Origin: Haliclystus octoradiatus
Lineage: Eukaryota; Cnidaria; Staurozoa; Stauromedusae; Haliclystidae
Direction: 5' to 3'
Assembly (NCBI GenBank): GCA_916610825.1
Contig: OU744450.1
Location: forward strand, 13,338,489-13,402,488
Length of the DNA stretch: 64,000 nt
A program made the position numbers and the translations under genes. Position 1 is the first letter of the stretch. Each line of letters starts with the position of its first letter. Below the pieces are notes generated by a model. The model was not told the DNA's origin. It ran no database searches and was given only the letters and a program-made list of their open reading frames with translations. Shown here one piece after another: positions 46,801 through 58,424 of the stretch.

Positions 46801-48236
46801 TGTAGACCATGGCATGTTTTGCATCGAAATTTTGATTGGCATTCATTTGCTCGATGATTTTTTCGAAAGCAGTTAAAGCATAGTGATAAATCTGCAATTG
46901 ATTTTCTTTTTTCGTCGATTGTTTTATCTTTGAAAGACTGGCAATTCCAAATTGTATGTTTTTCTTTGCAAACGAAACAATTGAAGTTGTGTGATGACTT
47001 TTTTGATTCAATGGCGTTAATTGTGATCGTTTTATTGTTTTTGCTCGATGTTTTAGCTTGATTTTCAGAACCCAAATTTCCCCAAACCGCATCTGTTGCA
47101 GCCAACATTTCACTTTTAATAAACTTAATTAATTGATTTAAATCCGGCTCTTTCTCTTTTGCTCTTATATCGACAATTTTGCGTTTCCATCTAAATTGCA
47201 TATGAGTAGGTAAACGTTTTGCAATTGCAAACAATGAAATAGACGAATTAATATCTCCGTAGTAATTTAATTGTTCTAGGGCAGACGAGCAGGCATTCAA
47301 TTGATAATAGAACTCTTGTAGTTCTTTAGGGTCTTTTGAAATAATTTTTCCATCAATAACACGATTAATATATGCTCTCGAAATGATGACTCTATTTCCG
47401 AATGTTTCTTTAATGAGTTTTAACGCTTTTTCGTAGCCGTTAGCGGTGTGTGGTAAACCTTCGCATGCCATTTTCGCAGGACCTTGTAAATGGTTTAGCA
47501 AATGAGTCATTTTTGTTTCTGCAGAAAGGGACTGCCTTTCATGTACTTGATTTTTGAATGAGTTTATGAAATCTTGATACTGGAATGGGTTTCCGTCAAA
47601 ATCTTTCAGCTTTAAAGTTAAAGAAACTAAGGTGTCACTCCATTGCGCGTTAACATTTTCGCGCGATTCTTCTTTTATTGTTGCGCCAGTTATATTATCA
47701 ATCCAGGCATCTATTGATTGATTTTTATTTGAGTCCTTCTTAATGAGGGATGTACTTGAGTTTTGATCTATTTTTGGGCTGGTGCTTGTTGACTGTTCTT
47801 CTACATTTAAGGGAACAGTGGGCGATGTGCTAGATTCTAAATAATCTTCAATAGCACATATCATCGTCTCAAACTGCAATTCTACATTTGCTAACCATTC
47901 ATAAGAGTTCGAAATTTCATTTTCAGTTGTTGTTGAATTAATAACAGCTTCATTTGATAATTTTACTTCATCAAAAATTGTTTGCAGTTTGATGCGATAT
48001 GATTTAATTAGTCTTAAATTGGGGGTTGAGTGCAGACATTCTGTGGCATGTGTCATAGTTCTTGTAAGGTGAGACAGCTTGCCTGCTCTAGATCTTCTTA
48101 ACCTTACTTTCATGTCACTATCACTATCCGATACTATTGTCTCTTGACTTGAATCTGATGATTGGCTAGCAGTATCTGAATTATTTTGATTATCTTCCTC
48201 AGGGATCGGAAGATTTGTTGGATTAGAATCAGACAT
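43812..48236 (-). CDS. BEL/Pao Gag-Pro-RT-RNaseH polyprotein (1,474 aa)
   Basis: Residues 1-180 are Ser-rich and variable. A Gag domain of DUF1759 type spans about 200-390 (KLKDFDGNPFQYQDFINSFK). Three zinc motifs lie at 420-485 (CFVCKEKHTIWNC, CFNCFRKNHRANEC, CKTCHGLHHTLLH). The aspartic protease is at about 535-690 (LALLDPGSQATLID). The Pao-type RT is at about 800-990, with the first Asp in IMADVQQMFHQV and the YMDD box at 953-956. RNase H is at about 1125-1260 (FCDAS, RLELQAA, WSDSKTT). The integrase zinc-binding part starts near 1410 (HPIIIPRSH...HGG). The ORF is uninterrupted and ends at TAA 43812-43814, just after the zinc-binding region. Shadow ORFs on both strands were ignored. Confidence 0.95.
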   Translation of the reverse strand: MSDSNPTNLPIPEEDNQNNSDTASQSSDSSQETIVSDSDSDMKVRLRRSRAGKLSHLTRTMTHATECLHSTPNLRLIKSYRIKLQTIFDEVKLSNEAVINSTTTENEISNSYEWLANVELQFETMICAIEDYLESSTSPTVPLNVEEQSTSTSPKIDQNSSTSLIKKDSNKNQSIDAWIDNITGATIKEESRENVNAQWSDTLVSLTLKLKDFDGNPFQYQDFINSFKNQVHERQSLSAETKMTHLLNHLQGPAKMACEGLPHTANGYEKALKLIKETFGNRVIISRAYINRVIDGKIISKDPKELQEFYYQLNACSSALEQLNYYGDINSSISLFAIAKRLPTHMQFRWKRKIVDIRAKEKEPDLNQLIKFIKSEMLAATDAVWGNLGSENQAKTSSKNNKTITINAIESKKSSHNFNCFVCKEKHTIWNCQSFKDKTIDEKRKSIADLSLCFNCFRKNHRANECQSKFRCKTCHGLHHTLLHKENPSSSNQQTQSRENTSTTAAVTNTTSNENNTFLQVLKIKVHGPKGEIETLALLDPGSQATLIDEEITTNLGIKGTPLMLDIKTIAGQSVTKASKISLRVSSEYNQSKHEIKEVWSVPNLELPNCALPTQGIISRHSHLQGLPINIAKGHRVKVLIGANAPDLLMPIECRKGKPSAPYAVRTPLGWSLFGGKTTKQTAIINTLSIKNEKYIDDCLLKKFWTTESFRTKYNFEKPISPEDRKAISTLEKTQFIDGKYEIGLLWKNDNPELPNNKIIAEVRAEQLRKRFIRDPSYFEIYAKEINKYLAEGQAEKLNEHQLENESNNKTWYLPHQGVRNPNKPGKVRVVFDAASRYKGTSLNEQLITGPDLLNSLLGCLLRFRLKQIPIMADVQQMFHQVKVAKEDRDALRFLWWSDGDLSKPPSVHRMKVHIFGATDSPCCALYALTKAATDQVGQFGKNIENIVRNQFYMDDLLTSTDNAEEAIKIATQMRQLFKNKGFVLTKWLSTSQEVMNSIPESDRSLKNINLDFETPDIQRALGVKWDISNDAFVYKVNLDSLQKANTKRGILSSVSTMFCPDGVLAPVLLKPKLLIQQLWKSKLNWDDELPTEIAEEWATWKESLLNFEKLKIQRWLEPPNQQATCQLHIFCDASEVGYGAVAYIRYQYENITSCSFLVGKSRCAPLKELSMPRLELQAALMGSRLCGMLKNELQIEIKQTFLWSDSKTTLAYIKNNSKRYHVFICNRVTEIREMTSPEQWLYCPTTLNPADDASRGIDPKNLTNDHRWITGPSFLLNDQTQWPSQPLLDTTNLEYKQKTFNNTIVNPDVCTFNNFISKYSSWYKLRRVMATCLSFKRRCLSTSRNNEPISPTLEELQQATTAIIKFVQHQEFSGEIHQLQTKSTCPNNSNILNLKPYLDIHGVLRVGGRLKHAKIPDEAKHPIIIPRSHPLSTSILNDVHIKTAHGGINAMIVKTRNNYWITRIRSLAKTIKK

Positions 48237-48264
48237 TATAAAATGAATTCGAGCAAGATGTCAC

Positions 48265-48281
48265 TCCGGTTCGACGGACCA
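48265..48281 (-). promoter_or_regulatory. tRNA primer binding site of the BEL element
   Basis: The minus strand TGGTCCGTCGAACCGGA starts one base after the 5' LTR and is complementary to a tRNA 3' end (...GGACCA). It most resembles tRNA-Tyr ends, but I cannot confirm the tRNA. Confidence 0.65.
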
Positions 48282-48282
48282 A

Positions 48283-48920
48283 TATTACGGTGGCTTTTTG
48301 TGGAATGAAGAGGACTGTATATGTGATAAAATGATTTGGTTATATTGCTCAGATACCACGTAATAAATGATTATGCCTTGATTCTAATTGCTATGTGAAT
48401 TATGTGTCTATGATATTAATGAATAATTGTTACCGACAATTTCGTGATGAATTCTTTATCTTGGATGTGTTTGTGTGAATCTCCTGAAGATTACTTTTGA
48501 TGAATGAAACCAAAGATATGACAACCGATGACTTCTATTTTGAGTATTTTATTAAACATAATAAATGGTGCAGTATGTATATATGACTGCATAACGTAAC
48601 ATGATGAATTGAACTGTAACTTAACTCTGTATTAACAATTGAATATATGTTGAAAGTGAACTGTATTTATATGAATGTTACATGCCTGAGGTATAATATT
48701 GATGGGGTTTCACGCATGTATACAGAACGTGTTCTATTGTAAATATTACTGCATTAATATTTTTATGTTGTAATTTATTTAACTATGTTGGCAATATATG
48801 AATGTAAATTATGAATATAAATTAAACTAACGATTATAATAAATTTAACTACAGCATGGTTTTAATAGTAAAGGTTGATATTGATAGTCGTAAAATGTTT
48901 TCACGAGGACGAGGCTAACA
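48283..48920 (-). repeat. BEL 5' LTR
   Basis: 638 bp, same length as the 3' LTR. It should carry the promoter for the element's minus-strand transcript. Confidence 0.9.
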
Positions 48921-49164
48921 GGTCCTTTGCACAAAATCACAAAAACCCAGCAAGTAAACTATATCCAACTGTATATGGGTGCTAGAGGAATAGAAATTTT
49001 TGAAACTCTCCCATTGGAAGAAGCAAAAAAAGGTGACCCAAAAGAGGTACTGGTTGCTTTTCAAGCATCTTTTGAGCCAAAAACGAATCCAAGATTGGCA
49101 AGATTCCAATTATCATCTGTAAAGCAAGAAGCCAATGATTCAATTGATAAATTCATATCACTTA

Positions 49165-49345
49165 TCTACTTATATTAATTCTACTTATATTAATAATACT
49201 GTCTGTTTATATATCACAATATACATAATACTGTCTGTTTATATATCACAATCTACTTATATTAATAATACTGTCTGTTTATATATCACAATATTTCTAT
49301 CTACTTATATTAATAATACTGTCTGTTTATATATCACAATATTTC
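49165..49345 (+). repeat. Stack of Helitron-like 5' ends
   Basis: TCTACTTATATTAAT starts at 49165, 49180, 49252 and 49300, each after a different upstream sequence and each (except the first, cut short) running into ATACTGTCTGTTTATATATC. A further partial end (ATACATAATACTGTCTG) lies at about 49221. The constant start with variable left flank marks the 5' terminus of the element family. Confidence 0.75.
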
Positions 49346-52300
49346 TATATTTCGATATTTCGATATTTCGATATTTCTGTGTCTGTCCGCGACTTATGTA
49401 CGTCTTACTGGCGATATAATACGGATAATCCGTTGTCGGGAAATTATGCAAACATTTGTGTCGAGATAACCGTGTACAGTAACAAATTTGTTGTATGAAA
49501 AGTATGGGTCTATGACGTTGTTTTAAAATAATATACTTCATCTGATAATTTATTTGATATCCTTGCATTAAAAAATTCAGAGATTTTGAAAAATTTCATA
49601 GGTCGATAATCTAGCGGGCAGCCAAATCGAATTCAAATTGAAATCCCCAGAACAAAAATATTTTGCTTTGAATTTAAAAGCTGCGTGTAAATTGTTTGAG
49701 CAAGTGAAACTTGAAAATGAATCAGTTTTATGATAATTAAAACAATACGAAATACTGAATTACATTGAATTACCAGTATAAATAGGCCAGACAAAATATG
49801 TTTTGAAATCAAAGAAACGTAGACCTATTTCATGTAGTGTTGATATCAGCAATACATATAGCGTTGCACAAACGCTATGAAAATTAAAGAGACTTTAGGT
49901 CTTTAATTTATAAATGAAAAAAAATGCCGTTCATTACTTTTCACAAAATCGAGATACAAAACATTTCACTTTTAAAAAGGCTATTTTGATATATAATTTG
50001 TGAGAACACTGAGCAAACAATCTGTTTTGAAATGAATAATCTATCGCGGGGCATAAAAACAAATTAACTTTCAAGAATTTTCAAAATGACGTTGGCGTTC
50101 GATCAATTCGAAAAATATTCAAAGTTCGAATAGATTATCTGTCTACAGTATAAAATTATAGAGTTTAGAACTAATCAAGGCATTGCACAAAAGTATTTCT
50201 ATAATTTATTAGTGAATATAAAAATATGAATCATTTGGTTATGAGCAGGCAGGCTTTTATTTTCAGATTTTGCTTCAATAATTAACGAAGGAATTATAGG
50301 CATCGATTAAAATTAAAATTTCATTTTGTTGACTTGCTATACGAATAACACACAGTATGTTACTACAGTTTCGAGAATAAAAATAGCGATGTCTTGTTAT
50401 TATCGTTGATCAACATTTAATAAAGTTAATTTTTTCAGGTATATCAAATTCAACAAAGTTAAATTGAATTGAGCGTATGATTTGTGATAAATAATAATAA
50501 TTATAATATTTTCAGCGTTCAAAAATTTTGCTTTGAATTTAAAAGCACAAAAACATAATTTAAAAACATTTTTAAATAGTTAATACAGTTTTGATGAGTG
50601 TAACAAACCTTGTGTTACAAAAATAAAAAGCGAAAAGGTTGCATGAAATAATCGATCATAGCAAACAATATTTATTAAAATACAACTTACCATTTTCCAA
50701 ATGAGATCCAAATAAAAACTATACGAGCGGCATAATCTCCGAACAACATTTAAATACATAATAGCGGGTTCTCTGAGTTAATACACCAATCAATAATAAG
50801 TTAACAACCATATTTTATCGAAGGAGAATGTACGCCCGATAAGAATAAAATAAAGATTGTCTTTTATTCGAAATAATTCTGACAAAAATGATCATTTCAT
50901 ATCGTGATCAAATGCATGGTAAAGTAGATTCATTTTCTACATAGTAAATTATCCTTTTCGTCAGACATCATAACATGAGCATTTAAATATTACCATCGGC
51001 TGTGGTATTTTATATCTTTGAAGCTGCACTAAACATTTCCACTCTATAAACCATCGCGTCAGTTTCAATAAATTCTGAATAAATGCATATCACGAATCTG
51101 GCAAAATGAGTTGTTTTCGTTTTTCTATCAAAATAATTAATTTATTCATAATCATCTTTTCTTTCATTCGACATCTGTAATGTATTATAAATAGCGCGTA
51201 GAAATATTGACAACAAGATGTAACATAATATCAATATCGAATTAGTATAGCGATTTATTATAGAATTTTATTTCATTTTAAAAGAATGTTGATGCTATTA
51301 TTCTGGAAAATTTGATAACAAGAAGCACTATGAGGTCAACTTTTCATATCTTTTGTTTACTTTTAAAATTTTATTTTCAACGAACTCTTAGTATTTTGAT
51401 AGACTGCCATGAAAATCACAGGCCTGCTTGCTGAGATTGCAAAGATCAAAAATATATAGGCTCATATACTATCATATCATAATATTTTCAGATTATATAT
51501 AATTTGATTTTCAATACACGCGCGTGGGTCGGCTTTGTTCAATAATACGTTGTCGAAGCAGTAGGTTTGTTGACCACTTCAGTTAAAGCACCGATAACAA
51601 AAAGTAAGGTAGTGGCCGATTGGTTAATGCCCTGGTATTTCAATATCAGGGTCGTCAGTTCAAATCCGCCATATTGCAATTTTTATCAACGATTTTTCTG
51701 ATTTTTTTTAATATGAAGCAGTAAATCATTTTTAATTAACAAAAGATATCGTTTGATCATGTTAATAACAGAAATCAGTGGACCATGTGTCTTGTTGAAG
51801 CTAAATTAATTTAATATTGAATCTATCGCATGCAATGCCACGAGTTTCACTGGCCACACTTTGACGGCGTTATTTTGTGAACACCACATTAGTGTTGTAT
51901 ATATTGCAATAAAGATTTATGAATTCGAACCGAACGCGATCCGATCGCATCGGGTCAGATTCGGGTTAATATTTTAGGTCTTCGGATCGGATCGGATTTG
52001 AACTTATTTTTTGTGGATAGTTTCAGATTTCGAAATTTGACTGAGTATTTGTAATTTATAATAATTGTGTTCTGGCTTCCTTTCAACACATAAAATAAAG
52101 TTTTTCTATGTAGACAAAGCTACGTTAAATTATACATTTCAATCGACTCAATTGATGTGAAATAAATTAAATTTTTATTAAAGGAATGATTAAGATGTAT
52201 TGATTAATGCTACATCGTTTCAATGCATATTGTGTCTCATGTTCTCCTCCAGAGTTCATACTCCGTATTATACAGCGATAGTCAGCTTAGTCAATTGTTT

Positions 52301-52362
52301 AATTATAAGTGATCTGAAAGTTTTATCATAGAAGGTCCATTATGGACTACACTCATTGCTAG
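49300..52362 (+). mobile_element. Helitron-like element, copy 5 (full length)
   Basis: 3,063 bp from TCTACTTATATTAAT to the hairpin and CTAG at 52359-52362. Non-coding; the frame at 49305-49568 (-) starting MQGYQINYQMKYIILKQ recurs in all copies, but ends in the microsatellite and is not a protein. Tandem with copy 6. Confidence 0.7.
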
Positions 52363-55300
52363 TATTTCTATATTTCTATATTTCGATATTTCGATATTTC
52401 GATATTTCTGTGTCTGTCCGCGACTTATGTACGTCTTACTGGCGATATAATACGGATAATCCGTTGTCGGGAAATTATGCAAACATTTGTGTCGAGATAA
52501 CCGTGTACAGTAACAAATTTGTTGTATGAAAAGTATGGGTCTATGACGTTGTTTTAAAATAATATACTTCATCTGATAATTTATTTGATATCCTTGCATT
52601 AAAAAATTCAGAGATTTTGAAAAATTTCATAGGTCGATAATCTAGCGGGCAGCCAAATCGAATTCAAATTGAAATCCCCAGAACAAAAATATTTTGCTTT
52701 GAATTTAAAAGCTGCGTGTAAATTGTTTGAGCAAGTGAAACTTGAAAATGAATCAGTTTTATGATAATTAAAACAATACGAAATACTGAATTACATTGAA
52801 TTACCAGTATAAATAGGCCAAACAAAATATGTTTTGAAATCAAAGAAACGTAGACTTATTTCATGTAGTGTTGATATCAGCAATACATATAGCGCTGCAC
52901 AAACGCTATGAAAATTAAAGAGACTTTAGGTCTTTAATTTATAAATGAAACAAAATGCCGTTCATTACTTTTCACAAAATCGAGATACAAAACATTTCAC
53001 TTTTAAAAAGGCTATTTTGATATATAATTTGTGAGAACACTGAGCAAACAATCTGTTTTGAAATGAATAATCTATCGCGGGGCATAAAAACAAATTAACT
53101 TTCAAGAATTTTCAAAATGACGTTGGCGTTCGATCAATTCGAAAAATATTCAAAGTTCGAATAGATTATCTGTCTACAGTATAAAATTATAGAGTTTAGA
53201 ACTAATCAAGGCATTGCACAAAAGTATTTCTATAATTTATTAGTGAATATAAAAATATGAATCATTTGGTTATGAGCAGGCAGGCTTTTATTTTCAGATT
53301 TTGCTTCAATAATTAACGAAGGAATTATAGGCATCGATTAAAATTAAAATTTCATTTTGTTGACTTGCTATACGAATAACACACAGTATGTTACTACAGT
53401 TTCGAGAATAAAAATAGCGATGTCTTGTTATTATCGTTGATCAACATTTAATAAAGTTAATTTTTTCAGGTATATCAAATTCAACAAAGTTAAATTGAAT
53501 TGAGCGTATGATTTGTGATAAATAATAATAATTATAATATTTTCAGCGTTCAAAAATTTTGCTTTGAATTTAAAAGCACAAAAACATAATTTAAAAACAT
53601 TTTTAAATAGTTAATACAGTTTGGATGAGTGTAACAAGCCTTGTGTTACAAAAATAAAAAGCGAAAAGGTTGCATGAAATAATCGATCATAGCAAACAAT
53701 ATTTATTAAAATACAACTTACCATTTTCCAAATGAGATCCAAATAAAAACTATACGAGCGGCATAATCTCCGAACAACATTTAAATACATAATAGCGGGT
53801 TCTCTGAGTTAATACACCAATCAATAATAAGTTAACAACCATATTTTATCGAAGGAGAATGTACGCCCGATAAGAATAAAATAAAGATTGTCTTTTATTC
53901 GAAATAATTCTGACAAAAATGATCATTTCATATCGTGATCAAATGCATGGTAAAGTAGATTCATTTTCTACATAGTAAATTATCCTTTTCGTCAGACATC
54001 ATAACATGAGCATTTAAATATTACCATCGGCTGTGGTATTTTATATCTTTGAAGCTGCACTAAACATTTCCACTCTATAAACCATCGCGTCAGTTTCAAT
54101 AAATTCTGAATAAATGCATATCACGAATCTGGCAAAATGAGTTGTTTTCGTTTTTCTATCAAAATAATTAATTTATTCATAATCATCTTTTCTTTCATTC
54201 GACATCTGTAATGTATTATAAATAGCGCGTAGAAATATTGACAACAAGATGTAACATAATATCAATATCGAATTAGTATAGCGATTTATTATAGAATTTT
54301 ATTTCATTTTAAAAGAATGTTGATGCTATTATTCTGGAAAATTTGATAACAAGAAGCACTATGAGGTCAACTTTTCATATCTTTTGTTTACTTTTAAAAT
54401 TTTATTTTCAACGAACTCTTAGTATTTTGATAGACTGCCATGAAAATCACAGGCCTGCTTGCTGAGATTGCAAAGATCAAAAATATATAGGCTCATATAC
54501 TATCATATCATAATATTTTCAGATTATATATAATTTGATTTTCAATACACGCGCGTCGGTCGGCTTTGTTCAATAATACGTTGTCGAAGCAGTAGGTTTG
54601 TTGACCACTTCAGTTAAAGCACCGATAACAAAAAGTAAGGTAGTGGCCGATTGGTTAATGCCCTGGTATTTCAATATCAGGGTCGTCAGTTCAAATCCGC
54701 CATATTGCAATTTTTATCAACGATTTTTCTGATTTTTTTTAATATGAAGCAGTAAATCATTTTTAATTAACAAAAGATATCGTTTGATCATGTTAATAAC
54801 AGAAATCAGTGGACCATGTGTCTTGTTGAAGCTAAATTAATTTAATATTGAATCTATCGCATGCAATGCCACGAGTTTCACTGGCCACACTTCGACGGCG
54901 TTATTTTGTGAACACCACATTAGTGTTGTATATATTGCAATAAAGATTTATGAATTCGAACCGAACGCGATCCGATCGTATCGGGTCAGATTCGGGTTAA
55001 TATTTTAGGTCTTCGGATCGGATCGGATTTGAACTTATTTTTTGTGGATAGTTTCAGATTTCGAAATTTGACTGAGTATTTGTAATTTATAATAATTGTG
55101 TTCTGGCTTCCTTTCAACACATAAAATAAAGTTTTTCTATGTAGACAAAGCTACGTTAAATTATACATTTCAATCGACTCAATTGATGTGAAATAAATTA
55201 AATTTTTATTAAAGGAATGATTAAGATGTATTGATTAATGCTACATCGTTTCAATGCATATTGTGTCTCATGTTCTCCTCCAGAGTTCATACTCCGTATT

Positions 55301-55393
55301 ATACAGCGATAGTCAGCTTAGTCAATTGTTTAATTATAAGTGATCTGAAAGTTTTATCATAGAAGGTCCATTATGGACTACACTCATTGCTAG
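52363..55393 (+). mobile_element. Helitron-like element, copy 6
   Basis: 3,031 bp, head-to-tail after copy 5, starting directly with TATTTCTATATTTC, so ~32 bp of the 5' end is missing at the junction. Nearly identical to copies 5 and 7, with scattered single-base differences (for example CGCGTCGGTCGG against CGCGTGGGTCGG). Confidence 0.7.
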
Positions 55394-58300
55394 TATTTCT
55401 ATATTTCTATATTTCGATATTTCGATATTTCGATATTTCTGTGTCTGTCCGCGACTTATGTACGTCTTACTGGCGATATAATACGGATAATCCGTTGTCG
55501 GGAAATTATGCAAACATTTGTGTCGAGATAACCGTGTACAGTAACAAATTTGTTGTATGAAAAGTATGGGTCTATGACGTTGTTTTAAAATAATATACTT
55601 CATCTGATAATTTATTTGATATCCTTGCATTAAAAAATTCAGAGATTTTGAAAAATTTCATAGGTCGATAATCTAGCGGGCAGCCAAATCGAATTCAAAT
55701 TGAAATCCCCAGAACAAAAATATTTTGCTTTGAATTTAAAAGCTGCGTGTAAATTGTTTGAGCAAGTGAAACTTGAAAATGAATCAGTTTTATGATAATT
55801 AAAACAATACGAAATACTGAATTACATTGAATTACCAGTATAAATAGGCCAGACAAAATATGTTTTGAAATCAAAGAAACGTAGACCTATTTCATGTAGT
55901 GTTGATATCAGCAATACATATAGCGTTGCACAAACGCTATGAAAATTAAAGAGACTTTAGGTCTTTAATTTATAAATGAAAAAAAATGCCGTTCATTACT
56001 TTTCACAAAATCGAGATACAAAACATTTCACTTTTAAAAAGGCTATTTTGATATATAATTTGTGAGAACACTGAGCAAACAATCTGTTTTGAAATGAATA
56101 ATCTATCGCGGGGCATAAAAACAAATTAACTTTCAAGAATTTTCAAAATGACGTTGGCGTTCGATCAATTCGAAAAATATTCAAAGTTCGAATAGATTAT
56201 CTGTCTACAGTATAAAATTATAGAGTTTAGAACTAATCAAGGCATTGCACAAAAGTATTTCTATAATTTATTAGTGAATATAAAAATATGAATCATTTGG
56301 TTATGAGCAGGCAGGCTTTTATTTTCAGATTTTGCTTCAATAATTAACGAAGGAATTATAGGCATCGATTAAAATTAAAATTTCATTTTGTTGACTTGCT
56401 ATACGAATAACACACAGTATGTTACTACAGTTTCGAGAATAAAAATAGCGATGTCTTGTTATTATCGTTGATCAACATTTAATAAAGTTAATTTTTTCAG
56501 GTATATCAAATTCAACAAAGTTAAATTGAATTGAGCGTATGATTTGTGATAAATAATAATAATTATAATATTTTCAGCGTTCAAAAATTTTGCTTTGAAT
56601 TTAAAAGCACAAAAACATAATTTAAAAACATTTTTAAATAGTTAATACAGTTTGGATGAGTGTAACAAACCTTGTGTTACAAAAATAAAAAGCGAAAAGG
56701 TTGCATGAAATAATCGATCATAGCAAACAATATTTATTAAAATACAACTTACCATTTTCCAAATGAGATCCAAATAAAAACTATACGAGCGGCATAATCT
56801 CCGAACAACATTTAAATACATAATAGCGGGTTCTCTGAGTTAATACACCAATCAATAATAAGTTAACAACCATATTTTATCGAAGGAGAATGTACGCCCG
56901 ATAAGAATAAAATAAAGATTGTCTTTTATTCGAAATAATTCTGACAAAAATGATCATTTCATATCGTGATCAAATGCATGGTAAAGTAGATTCATTTTCT
57001 ACATAGTAAATTATCCTTTTCGTCAGACATCATAACATGAGCATTTAAATATTACCATCGGCTGTGGTATTTTATATCTTTGAAGCTGCACTAAACATTT
57101 CCACTCTATAAACCATCGCGTCAGTTTCAATAAATTCTGAATAAATGCATATCACGAATCTGGCAAAATGAGTTGTTTTCGTTTTTCTATCAAAATAATT
57201 AATTTATTCATAATCATCTTTTCTTTCATTCGACATCTGTAATGTATTATAAATAGCGCGTAGAAATATTGACAACAAGATGTAACATAATATCAATATC
57301 GAATTAGTATAGCGATTTATTATAGAATTTTATTTCATTTTAAAAGAATGTTGATGCTATTATTCTGGAAAATTTGATAACAAGAAGCACTATGAGGTCA
57401 ACTTTTCATATCTTTTGTTTACTTTTAAAATTTTATTTTCAACGAACTCTTAGTATTTTGATAGACTGCCATGAAAATCACAGGCCTGCTTGCTGAGATT
57501 GCAAAGATCAAAAATATATAGGCTCATATACTATCATATCATAATATTTTCAGATTATATATAATTTGATTTTCAATACACGCGCGTGGGTCGGCTTTGT
57601 TCAATAATACGTTGTCGAAGCAGTAGGTTTGTTGACCACTTCAGTTAAAGCACCGATAACAAAAAGTAAGGTAGTGGCCGATTGGTTAATGCCCTGGTAT
57701 TTCAATATCAGGGTCGTCAGTTCAAATCCGCCATATTGCAATTTTTATCAACGATTTTTCTGATTTTTTTTAATATGAAGCAGTAAATCATTTTTAATTA
57801 ACAAAAGATATCGTTTGATCATGTTAATAACAGAAATCAGTGGACCATGTGTCTTGTTGAAGCTAAATTAATTTAATATTGAATCTATCGCATGCAATGC
57901 CACGAGTTTCACTGGCCACACTTTGACGGCGTTATTTTGTGAACACCACATTAGTGTTGTATATATTGCAATAAAGATTTATGAATTCGAACCGAACGCG
58001 ATCCGATCGTATCGGGTCAGATTCGGGTTAATATTTTAGGTCTTCGGATCGGATCGGATTTGAACTTATTTTTTGTGGATAGTTTCAGATTTCGAAATTT
58101 GACTGAGTATTTGTAATTTATAATAATTGTGTTCTGGCTTCCTTTCAACACATAAAATAAAGTTTTTCTATGTAGACAAAGCTACGTTAAATTATACATT
58201 TCAATCGACTCAATTGATGTGAAATAAATTAAATTTTTATTAAAGGAATGATTAAGATGTATTGATTAATGCTACATCGTTTCAATGCATATTGTGTCTC

Positions 58301-58424
58301 ATGTTCTCCTCCAGAGTTCATACTCCGTATTATACAGCGATAGTCAGCTTAGTCAATTGTTTAATTATAAGTGATCTGAAAGTTTTATCATAGAAGGTCC
58401 ATTATGGACTACACTCATTGCTAG
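55394..58424 (+). mobile_element. Helitron-like element, copy 7
   Basis: 3,031 bp, the same junction type as copy 6. Ends with hairpin and CTAG at 58421-58424. Confidence 0.7.

Larger units (their letters stand above)
42159..48920 (-). mobile_element. BEL/Pao LTR retrotransposon, nearly intact
   Basis: A 6,762 bp element on the minus strand with two 638 bp LTRs differing at about one visible position, and flanked by the 5 bp duplication GGTCC (42154-42158, 48921-48925). Order from the right: 5' LTR, primer binding site, Gag-Pro-RT-RH polyprotein, integrase, polypurine tract, 3' LTR. It inserted in a Gypsy gag codon series (NGP|LHK), so the empty site can be inferred. Near-identical LTRs point to a recent insertion. 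Confidence 0.95.
42049..49154 (+). pseudogene. Ty3/Gypsy Gag fragment, split by the BEL insertion
   Basis: ATG at 42049 starts METLTGIETPKFDWQNDDLP and FKRFQRYVNLVLNGP, interrupted at 42158. After the BEL element and its 5 bp duplication the frame resumes at 48926 as LHKITKTQQVNYIQLYMGAR, then EVLVAFQASFEPKTNPRL and FQLSSVKQEANDSIDKF. This is the N-terminal half of a Gypsy-type Gag capsid. It is broken at 49154, where Helitron-like 5' ends begin. No pol follows. Confidence 0.8.

Noticed and set aside
49305..49568. Recurrent minus-strand frame (MKYIILKQRHRPILF...) in each 3 kb unit
   Set aside because: It runs into the microsatellite, varies in its end between copies, and shows no domain; it reflects repeated non-coding DNA.
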